Assembly: GCA_028278585.1 (NCBI GenBank)
Contig: JANQEC010000303.1
Coordinates: forward strand, 1-36,307
Source: Cyclobacteriaceae bacterium
Lineage (GTDB): Bacteria > Bacteroidota > Bacteroidia > Cytophagales > Cyclobacteriaceae
Direction: 5' to 3'
DNA length: 36,307 bases
Positions 28,870 through 36,307 of the stretch are shown here, in pieces. The position numbers and the translations under genes are program-made. The notes beneath the pieces were generated by a model, which was not told where the DNA came from, did no database searches, and saw only the letters and a program-made list of their open reading frames with translations. Within the stretch, counting starts at the first letter, position 1. Each line of letters begins with the position of its first letter.

Positions 28870-30513
28870 CTAGAAAAGATATCGCCGAGCAGGAACATTC
28901 CACCGAAATGAAAGTCCAAAAATGGCAGCAGAAGTATCCATCAGCCCTTGACTATCTTTTTCGTTTCTGATTGTGGCTTCCAGGTCAATGAAGAGATTAT
29001 GTTTCCACATATAGGATGCTCGCACAAAAGCCATGGTCAGATCTGTTTCATTTCCTTGCAGTTGATCATTCCCCAACTCGAGTGATCCTCCATTTCCGTC
29101 AGGAATACGAATGGTATAGTCTTTCAAAATATCCCGCCCGAAATTCACATTACCAAGATCATTCCCATATTTGGCCAATAGCAGGATACTTTCAAAATTC
29201 CATCTGTCTGATAATTGGAAGGTAGCCCGGCCCAAATATTCCGTGAAATTTGCTCCTAAGGGGTGTGCCAATGCCAGGTTATAGTGACCATAGTTTGTAA
29301 ACCCATCTTCATGCGCATAGGTATACGGTCGTGCCTTATTCACTTCGGCCTGGATCATCAAATTATCGATTTCAAAAACATCGATGTATTTAATCCCTAG
29401 CTGAATTCCCTGCTTATTTCTCCAGGAACCTGTGCCCGAAAAAGCTTCGTCAATCAAAAGTTCATCAATCACTAGCTGACCATACAAAGACAATCGATTT
29501 TTGATGTTCCATTTGAAATCTAAGCCCACAATAGCATTGTCTTCACTTCCGTTTTGTTGTTCTATTGCCCGGTAAAAAATGATCGGATTCATGTATTCCA
29601 ACTTCAACCCTTCAGTGGAATCTCCATACATAACAGATTCAAACAGACCAATGGTCAGGTTTGGCCTGAGTTTGACATTTAAATGATGGAAGGCCATGTA
29701 TTTTTTGGAAAATCCACCAGTTCCTAAAATTCCAAATGTCCCTCCTTGAACATCGGCGATCAGCTCGGCAAAAATGTTCGTGTATTCAAAGATGTTGGTT
29801 TTGGTATTTATTCGTAGGTACGGATAATTATTGGAGTAGTCAGATAATATCATTGATCTCACTCCATTCCCAACAAAATGTTTCCCATAGCCCAGTTGAG
29901 CGGAAATGCTTTTGGAAAATCCAAAATCGATGTATCCCTGTGCCCGAAAGAAGTCCACTCCTGTGTCGTTGAATTGCTTCCAGAACCCTTCGTAGGGAAC
30001 CACGATCGTACTGTCTCGAACAGCATTTACATACTGCGGATATCGTGCCTGGTTTTCAGATAAATAGGTGTAAAAAGCAACTTTTTCATCAATGGTTCCT
30101 CTTATTTCGATACCTCTGGAGTTCACAAACAAATTGTCAGCGCCTGCTTCATTGGATGTTCCAAAAGAAAATTGAAGTGCAGGGTTCACATGCAAGTCCA
30201 GGTTTTTGTCATTATAAAAGTAAAGGTCCTCAGGAAATACATAAAGTTTTTTCAAAAAAGGTCGTGAAGATCTCACCGAATCTTTTGAGAATTCCTTCAT
30301 CTCCTTTTTGTAATACCCATTGATATCTCGACCTAGAAAATCGTAAGCTCCTTTTCTTGAAAAGGGCTTTACAGTCGTAAAGAAGTTGTCTTCTCTCGCT
30401 ATATCTTCCCGTTCCATAAAAGAATAGATCGAATGACCTATTGGGAAATCCGCGGATTGAGCAATGGTACTCCCTCCAGCCAAAAGGAAAATAAGAATGA
30501 AAGGTATTCTCAT
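28870..30513 (-). CDS. Outer-membrane beta-barrel protein, Wzi/RemB-like
   Basis: Signal peptide; GFSKSISAQLGYGKHFVGNGVRSMILSDYSNNYPYLRINTKTNIFEYTNIFAEL; amphipathic strands; C-terminal aromatic. Confidence 0.65.
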   Translation of the reverse strand: MRIPFILIFLLAGGSTIAQSADFPIGHSIYSFMEREDIAREDNFFTTVKPFSRKGAYDFLGRDINGYYKKEMKEFSKDSVRSSRPFLKKLYVFPEDLYFYNDKNLDLHVNPALQFSFGTSNEAGADNLFVNSRGIEIRGTIDEKVAFYTYLSENQARYPQYVNAVRDSTIVVPYEGFWKQFNDTGVDFFRAQGYIDFGFSKSISAQLGYGKHFVGNGVRSMILSDYSNNYPYLRINTKTNIFEYTNIFAELIADVQGGTFGILGTGGFSKKYMAFHHLNVKLRPNLTIGLFESVMYGDSTEGLKLEYMNPIIFYRAIEQQNGSEDNAIVGLDFKWNIKNRLSLYGQLVIDELLIDEAFSGTGSWRNKQGIQLGIKYIDVFEIDNLMIQAEVNKARPYTYAHEDGFTNYGHYNLALAHPLGANFTEYLGRATFQLSDRWNFESILLLAKYGNDLGNVNFGRDILKDYTIRIPDGNGGSLELGNDQLQGNETDLTMAFVRASYMWKHNLFIDLEATIRNEKDSQGLMDTSAAIFGLSFRWNVPARRYLF

Positions 30514-30549
30514 GAACCAAACATATCAGATTTTGATTGAATCTTATGG

Positions 30550-30580
30550 TTTGATCATGACAAAATAATAGCTATCTTTG
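30550..30580 (+). promoter_or_regulatory. Bacteroidota-type sigma(ABfr)-like promoter for rpmE2
   Basis: TTTG (30550-30553), exactly 19 bp, TATCTTTG (30573-30580); matches TTTG-N19-TAnnTTTG. Confidence 0.75.
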
Positions 30581-30609
30581 CCATCCTTTTTGAAAAACAG
30601 GACTAGAAA

Positions 30610-30852
30610 ATGAAAAAAGACATACATCCGGAGTACAAAGAAGTCGTTTTTCTTGACACCTCAAGTGATTTCAAATTCTTAACGAAATCAACAATGACTT
30701 CTAAGGAGACCATCAAATGGGAAGATGGTAACGAATATCCGCTTGTTAAAGTGGAGGTAAGCTCTGCGTCACACCCATTCTACACTGGCAAGAAGCTTTT
30801 TGTAGACACTGCTGGACGAGTAGAGAAATTCAACAAGAAATACAAAAAATAA
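30610..30852 (+). CDS. rpmE2: 50S ribosomal protein L31 type B
   Basis: [28 protein letters not shown]...[42 protein letters not shown]; no zinc-ribbon cysteines. Confidence 0.95.
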   Translation: MKKDIHPEYKEVVFLDTSSDFKFLTKSTMTSKETIKWEDGNEYPLVKVEVSSASHPFYTGKKLFVDTAGRVEKFNKKYKK

Positions 30853-30872
30853 GATCTTCCATGATCTTATGG

Positions 30873-30906
30873 AAAGTCTTTGGGTGGGCACTCAAAGACT
30901 TTTTTT
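30873..30906 (+). terminator. Rho-independent terminator after rpmE2
   Basis: AAAGTCTTTG-GGTGGGCACT-CAAAGACTTT followed by TTTT. Confidence 0.88.
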
Positions 30907-30925
30907 ATGTCAAATTCAATGTCAA

Positions 30926-31471
30926 TTGAAAGATTACCTATTCACATCGGAAAGAATCGGCTTCAGAACCTGGGAAGATTCTGACCAAATTCCATTTGGT
31001 GAAATGAATCGTGATCCTGAGGTAATGGAATTCATGCCTTCATTGCTGACCCAGAAAGAATCGGATAAAATGGTTGAGAGGATTCAAACTCATTTCGAAA
31101 CATTCGGTTTTGGCCTCTTTGCGGTAGAGCTTTTAGCAGCGGAAGAATTCATTGGTTTTGTAGGATTTCAACAGACAAGGTTTGAAGCTGCCTTTGCCCC
31201 CTGCTTTGAAATTGGTTGGAGGTTAACCCCAAAAGTTTGGGGAAAAGGTATTGCGACAGAAGCTGGTTTGCGATGTGTAACATATGGATTCGGGGAATTG
31301 GAATTAGAGAAAATCTGTTCATTCACGGCGCTTGCAAACAAAAGAGCGCAGCGTGTCATTGAGAAGGTTGGGCTAATGAAAATTGGAGAATTCGATCACC
31401 CAAAACTGGAAGAAGGAAATTGGCTAAGAAAACATGTGCTCTACAACATTGAGCGCCCAACTTTTAATTAA
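30926..31471 (+). CDS. GNAT family N-acetyltransferase (RimJ/RimL-like); TTG start preferred
   Basis: LFTSERIGFRTWEDSDQIPFGEMNRDPEVMEFMP...IGWRLTPKVWGKGIATEAGLRCVTYGF; track start 30869 lies before the terminator. Confidence 0.8.
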   Translation: MKDYLFTSERIGFRTWEDSDQIPFGEMNRDPEVMEFMPSLLTQKESDKMVERIQTHFETFGFGLFAVELLAAEEFIGFVGFQQTRFEAAFAPCFEIGWRLTPKVWGKGIATEAGLRCVTYGFGELELEKICSFTALANKRAQRVIEKVGLMKIGEFDHPKLEEGNWLRKHVLYNIERPTFN

Positions 31472-31480
31472 GTTTGATCC

Positions 31481-32662
31481 ATGCAACTCACTTTCATAGA
31501 TCAGAAGGAATCCTGGTACCGAATGTTGCCGCTAACCTACACCCGGCCCGTCTCAGAATTGAGAGTGGGTATTCTGAAGATCCGTGAAAAATGGGAGAAA
31601 TTGCTGGGCGTTAAAGAGTCTTTCTTTCTTTCAAAAGATTACCTGGAAATACAATTTCAAAAACCCACAAATAAGATGTTGTATGTAAGAGGTGGTTTGC
31701 TCCCGACCTCCGAGTTAGTTGAAGCGATTAAAAACCTACACGATAACCAGGTTTTGATCCAGGGCGAAACCATCCTGGCCGGCTATTTTGCTCCAGAAGA
31801 ACCTTTCGAAATTGGTTCTCATGAATCCGTTCAAATGGCCAATGCTACATCCATTGATTTCCCGTGGGATATCTTTCGGTTGAATAGCCAGGAAATACAA
31901 AAAGATTTTGAACTGCTTACGCAGGGGAGAGAGTCGCAACCGCTTCCTGATCTACATACGAAAGTCTACGGAGATCAACTCTTCATAGAAGAAGGTGCGG
32001 TCATTAAATCTGCTGTACTCAACTCAGAAAATGGTCCTATTTATATTGGGAAAAATGCTGAAGTTCAAGAAGGATCTCTTATTCGCGGCTCGTTCGCTTT
32101 GTGTGATCATTCCACCGTGAGTATGGGAGCCAAGATGAGAGGAGATTCCACGATTGGGCCGCATTCCAAAGTTGGAGGTGAGGTTTCAAATTCGGTCATC
32201 CAAGGATATTCCAACAAAGCACATGATGGATTCCTCGGAAACTCTGTATTGGGTGAATGGTGTAATCTTGGGGCGGACACGAACAACTCTAATATGAAAA
32301 ACAACTATGCCAATGTGAAAATGTGGGATTTCGACAGTAGCCGATTCAAAGACACTGGGTTGCAATTCTGTGGGCTGATCATGGGAGATCACTCAAAATG
32401 TGGCATCAATACGATGTTTAATACCGGGACTACCATTGGTGTATCCGCAAATATTTTCGGTGATGGTTTTCCTAGAAATTTCATTCCATCATTCGCCTGG
32501 GGCGGAGCTTCGGGGTTTTCTACTTATCCGACAAAAAAGGTTTTGGAGACAGCTCGACTCGTTTTGTCAAGAAGAGGCAAAGAGTTGACAAAAAATGATG
32601 AAGAAATCCTGACTTCAATCTTTGAGTTTACATCTGAATTTAGGGTCTGGGAGAAAAAATAA
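31481..32662 (+). CDS. GlmU-like putative sugar nucleotidyltransferase with left-handed beta-helix
   Basis: Hexapeptide-repeat-like segments (GPIYIGKNAEVQEGSLIRGSFALCDHSTVSMGAKMRGDSTIGPHSKVGGEV) and TYTRPVSELRVGILKIREKW. Confidence 0.85.
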   Translation: MQLTFIDQKESWYRMLPLTYTRPVSELRVGILKIREKWEKLLGVKESFFLSKDYLEIQFQKPTNKMLYVRGGLLPTSELVEAIKNLHDNQVLIQGETILAGYFAPEEPFEIGSHESVQMANATSIDFPWDIFRLNSQEIQKDFELLTQGRESQPLPDLHTKVYGDQLFIEEGAVIKSAVLNSENGPIYIGKNAEVQEGSLIRGSFALCDHSTVSMGAKMRGDSTIGPHSKVGGEVSNSVIQGYSNKAHDGFLGNSVLGEWCNLGADTNNSNMKNNYANVKMWDFDSSRFKDTGLQFCGLIMGDHSKCGINTMFNTGTTIGVSANIFGDGFPRNFIPSFAWGGASGFSTYPTKKVLETARLVLSRRGKELTKNDEEILTSIFEFTSEFRVWEKK

Positions 32663-32665
32663 CGT

Positions 32666-33784
32666 ATGCAGTTCGCAGATATACCGGGACTTACTGATCT
32701 AAAAGAGCAACTTATTGGAGCTTTCAAAAAAGGGAAAGTAGCCCATGCGCAATTGTTTTCGGGAATCTCAGGAACAGCTACATTTCCAATGGCTTTAGCA
32801 TACGCCAGCTACCTGATGTGTCAAAACAGAAATGACCAGGACTCATGCGGAAGTTGCACCAACTGCACTAGAATTCAAAAATCCATACATCCAGATGTTC
32901 ATTGGTATTTCCCGAAAATATCAGCTTCTGATAGTGGAAAATATGAAAAAGTACTAGCAGAAGCTCTCCCGCTTTGGAGGACTTTTATTGCGGAATCCCC
33001 TTACGGTTCGTTTGATGATTGGGCTTTGAGCTATGGTCAGGAAAATAAAAATTTACAAATAAGTAGAGAGGACAGCCGTCAGATACTTAAGAATGTAAGT
33101 ATGCGATCAGTTGAGGGAGGCTATAAAATCATTTTCATTTGGGGAGTAGAGTTTATGCACCCCTCTGGGGCCAACGCACTACTGAAAGTGCTCGAAGAAC
33201 CCCCGGAGAAAACCATCTACCTGATGGTAACTTTTGGGTACGATTCTCTCTTACAAACCATTACCTCAAGAAGTCAATTAATCAATGTTCCGCCAAATCA
33301 AATGGAGGAAATTCGGGATCATTTGATTGAGAAAAACATCAACGAACAACAGGCAATGCAGCTTGCCAAAATATCTCAGGGCAGAATTGGAGTTGGACTC
33401 AGGCTACTTCAAAGTGAGGACGAAATGGCCTATCACCAGTTTAGAGATTGGATGTTGGCTTGCTGGAACCGAGACCTGACCTCATTGGTACGTGGCAGTG
33501 AAGATTTTTCTAAAAGTGGGAAAGCAAACCAGCGCGGATTTCTAACCTATTCCATGTCATTAATTCGGAATTCACTCCTGAAATTTGCAGGAAGTCAACC
33601 GACAATTATCAATGAAGAAGAAGACACCTTTATTGGCAAATACACAGAAAAATTAGGCTTTGAAAAACTTCAGTTCATGTACAAACTCATAAACCAGGCG
33701 CTTTTGCACCTTGAAAGAAACTCAAACCCCAGGATCACGCATCTAAATTTGTCACTTGCAATAGTCAAAAGAATCAACAGCTAA
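32666..33784 (+). CDS. holB: DNA polymerase III delta-prime subunit
   Basis: HAQLFSGISG; DSCGSCTNCTRIQKSIHPDVHWYFP; GANALLKVLEEPPEKTIYLMVT; ITSRSQLI. Confidence 0.88.
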   Translation: MQFADIPGLTDLKEQLIGAFKKGKVAHAQLFSGISGTATFPMALAYASYLMCQNRNDQDSCGSCTNCTRIQKSIHPDVHWYFPKISASDSGKYEKVLAEALPLWRTFIAESPYGSFDDWALSYGQENKNLQISREDSRQILKNVSMRSVEGGYKIIFIWGVEFMHPSGANALLKVLEEPPEKTIYLMVTFGYDSLLQTITSRSQLINVPPNQMEEIRDHLIEKNINEQQAMQLAKISQGRIGVGLRLLQSEDEMAYHQFRDWMLACWNRDLTSLVRGSEDFSKSGKANQRGFLTYSMSLIRNSLLKFAGSQPTIINEEEDTFIGKYTEKLGFEKLQFMYKLINQALLHLERNSNPRITHLNLSLAIVKRINS

Positions 33785-33801
33785 AAAGGAGACCATCTGC
33801 T

Positions 33802-34722
33802 TTGGAAAGAAGAAGAATAAAAATTGGTACGAGGAACAGCAAACTAGCTTTATGGCAAGCCAACCATGTGGCAGATCTGTTAGATGCCGGAGGGTTTCAG
33901 CCTGAACTTGTTCCCATTGAAACTAAAGGTGACAAAATTCAACATGTAACACTTTCGAAAATTGGCAGTAAAGGTGTCTTTACTGAAGAATTAGAAATGG
34001 CGCTCATGCGCGGACGAATTGATATCGCAGTGCATAGCGCAAAGGATTTGCCTTCAACATTACCTGATGGTTTTAGTATTCTTTCTTTCTGCGAAAGGGA
34101 ATCCCCTGATGATGTGATTATCTCTGATCGGGAAATTGACCTGAACAGCACAAATCTCGTGCTTGGCACATCCTCGACACGAAGAATCGCATTGCTGAAA
34201 CATTTCTATCCTCACATCAAAACGATTGATGCCCGTGGAAATCTTCAGACCCGCGTAGAGAAACTGAAGACTGGCCTTATGGGCGGTCTGATTTTAGCCT
34301 ACGCAGGTGTATTACGAATGAACCTGGATCATATGATTCGATATTGGTTCGATATTGAGCGGTTTACTCCTCCGGTAGGACAAGGATCAGTTGCAATTGA
34401 AATACACGAACGACTTGACGCTGAACTTGCTGAAAAAATTAAAACACTAACCAACCATAAGATCACAGAATTATTAATTTCGGTAGAACGTGCTTTTCTT
34501 CGAAAAATGGATGGAGGTTGTAGCATCCCGGTTTTCGGATTGGCACAAATGGAACAGGATGGACAAGTAGAGCTGACAGGGGGAATCGCCAGTCTGGATG
34601 GAAAACAGCTTGTGAAAAGAACAATGTATGGGTCAGGAGAACAGCTTGGAATTTCGCTTGCGGAGGAAATACTTGAAAGCGGAGGAAAAAAAGTTCTGGA
34701 CGATATCAAATCTGCTATTTAA
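33802..34722 (+). CDS. hemC: Hydroxymethylbilane synthase (porphobilinogen deaminase), TTG start
   Basis: RIKIGTRNSKLALWQA; HSAKDLPS; LGTSSTRRIALL; GNLQTRVEKL; GGCSIPV; AAGGAG upstream of TTG at 33802. Confidence 0.96.
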   Translation: MERRRIKIGTRNSKLALWQANHVADLLDAGGFQPELVPIETKGDKIQHVTLSKIGSKGVFTEELEMALMRGRIDIAVHSAKDLPSTLPDGFSILSFCERESPDDVIISDREIDLNSTNLVLGTSSTRRIALLKHFYPHIKTIDARGNLQTRVEKLKTGLMGGLILAYAGVLRMNLDHMIRYWFDIERFTPPVGQGSVAIEIHERLDAELAEKIKTLTNHKITELLISVERAFLRKMDGGCSIPVFGLAQMEQDGQVELTGGIASLDGKQLVKRTMYGSGEQLGISLAEEILESGGKKVLDDIKSAI

Positions 34723-34845
34723 ATTGCTTTCTTTAACACTTATAATAAAATATGAAATGACCATAATGGCCAACTAGTCATTTGAGCAGCATCAACCGAA
34801 AATGATTATAGCAAACCAAATGATTCATTTCGCAAACTTTAACAC

Positions 34846-35688
34846 ATGAAATCATTTCTTTTTTTACTTGCCAATCTCCTGATTTTAACTGCTTGTGGAG
34901 ATAAAAACAAAGACTACATCGTAACGATAAAAACTTCTTATGGCGATATGAAGGTCCTGTTGTATGATGAGACTCCTTTACACAAGCAAAATTTTCTTGA
35001 ACTAGCCAGATCGGGACGATTCGATAGCACCATTTTTCATCGAGTGATCAATGAATTCATGATACAAGGAGGGAATGTTTATGAAAAAGAAGGTACACAA
35101 GAGCCTCAGGAAGCTCGGATACCTGCAGAAATTGTAGATGGTCTCTTTCATAAAAAAGGTGAGTTGGCCGCAGCTCGTCAGGGCGACAGAATAAATCCTG
35201 AACGAATGTCCTCTTCTTGTCAGTTCTATATTGTACATGGAAAAGTGTACAAAGAGGAAGAATTGACTGTGGACCAGGTTAAACTTAACCAGGCAATAAG
35301 CTCTATGCTCCAAAGGGAAGGATACGATGATCTTAGGAATCAATTTATTGAACTCCAGCAGGCTAGAGAATTTGACAAAATGAGCCAGCTAGCTCTCGAA
35401 TACAAAGACGAGTGCGAACGAGTAATGAACATTGAATTGGACAAGGAGTTCGATCAGTCAAGGTTGGAGGCCTATACCACAGTTGGAGGCACTCCTCACC
35501 TGGATGATCAATACACTGTTTTCGGTCGTGTAGTAGAAGGATTGGATGTTGTAGACAAAATTGCAGCAGTAGAAACACAACGAGGGGATCGTCCTACACA
35601 ACCTATACATATGACCATTGAAGTTGAAGCGGTCAGGAAAAAAGTTATTACTAAAAAATACGGATACATTTACGCTGACTCGAAATGA
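34846..35688 (+). CDS. Cyclophilin-type peptidyl-prolyl isomerase, putative lipoprotein
   Basis: FLLANLLILTACGDKNKDY lipobox; FDSTIFHRVINEFMIQGGN; SCQFYIV; YTVFGRVVEGLDVVDKIA. Confidence 0.93.
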   Translation: MKSFLFLLANLLILTACGDKNKDYIVTIKTSYGDMKVLLYDETPLHKQNFLELARSGRFDSTIFHRVINEFMIQGGNVYEKEGTQEPQEARIPAEIVDGLFHKKGELAAARQGDRINPERMSSSCQFYIVHGKVYKEEELTVDQVKLNQAISSMLQREGYDDLRNQFIELQQAREFDKMSQLALEYKDECERVMNIELDKEFDQSRLEAYTTVGGTPHLDDQYTVFGRVVEGLDVVDKIAAVETQRGDRPTQPIHMTIEVEAVRKKVITKKYGYIYADSK

Positions 35689-36307
35689 AACTCCTGATCA
35701 CTGGTGCAAACGGCTTACTCGGACAAAAACTGATCGAATTCTACGAAAACGATCCTTCCGTTGAAGTTATAGCCACCGGGAAAGGAGTCAACAGAAACCC
35801 ACCTGGCAGTTACAAATACCTTACGATGGATGTGACCTCAGAAGCAGAGGTAAATTCCATGGTAGGAATGTCTATGCCAGATGTGGTTATTAACACAGCG
35901 GCCATGACGGACGTGGACAAATGTGAGATGGAAAAGGAACAATGTTGGGACTTGAATGTAACCGCTGTTGAACACCTGATCAAAGCCTGTGAGAATAGTG
36001 GAAGTCGTCTCATTCATCTCTCGACCGACTTCATATTTGACGGTGAAAACGGACCTTACGAAGAAGATGACTGGCCTAACCCACAAAGTCACTACGCTCA
36101 AAGCAAATTGGCCTCTGAGGAGTTGTTCAAAAAAACATACATCAAATGGGCGATTGTCAGAACCATGCTTGTCTATGGTATTGTGCAGGATATGAACCGT
36201 TCCAATATTATTCTATGGGTTAAGAAGAACCTGGAAGAAGGCAAGTCTATTAAAGTAGTGAACGACCAGTGGCGAACGCCTACTCTTGCTGAAGACCTTG
36301 CCAAAGG
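35685..36307 (+). CDS. SDR sugar-nucleotide reductase (RfbD-like), truncated at window end; absent from ORF track
   Basis: Translated by hand: MKLLITGANGLLGQKLIEFYENDPSVEVIATG...VVINTAAMTDVDKCE...LIHLSTDFIFDGENGPYEEDDWPNPQSHYAQSKLASEE; ATGA overlap with upstream stop. Confidence 0.9.
   Translation, partial: MKLLITGANGLLGQKLIEFYENDPSVEVIATGKGVNRNPPGSYKYLTMDVTSEAEVNSMVGMSMPDVVINTAAMTDVDKCEMEKEQCWDLNVTAVEHLIKACENSGSRLIHLSTDFIFDGENGPYEEDDWPNPQSHYAQSKLASEELFKKTYIKWAIVRTMLVYGIVQDMNRSNIILWVKKNLEEGKSIKVVNDQWRTPTLAEDLAK

Noticed and set aside
34755-34783. Inverted repeat AAATGAC-N15-GTCATTT after hemC
   Set aside because: Long loop and no T-run; insufficient support as terminator or operator

Overview
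AT-rich window, consistent with Bacteroidota (probably Cytophagales-like; lineage is inferred from gene content and promoter style). The most unusual part is positions ~150-7380. It holds a small acidic lipoprotein divergent from a four-gene co-directional block: ECF-type sigma factor, membrane protein with anti-sigma-like N-terminus and TPR-like C-terminus, HEFGH/ExxAD gluzincin-like protein, and a protein with an 11-aa His/Asp repeat. This block converges, with a 6-bp gap, on a signal-peptide/TPR/CHAT/C-terminal-TM protein. A shared TGGGTTAC motif lies in both orientations between the lipoprotein and sigma genes. The rest includes two PadR + FtsX-like permease modules, each preceded by the same ATTTGT-N3-ACAAAT palindrome. 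There is also an Sdh operon resembling actinobacterial Sdh1, a Vps10/BNR-type secreted protein, a LytTR regulator, a CPBP protease, a GDCCVxC small protein and a YifB/ComM ATPase. Further along are GmhA, a Wzi/RemB-like outer-membrane protein, L31 type B, a GNAT protein, a GlmU-like protein, HolB, HemC, a cyclophilin and a truncated RfbD-like reductase. No tRNA, rRNA, CRISPR array or transposase was recognised. No database search was run; all family calls are from reading the sequence.
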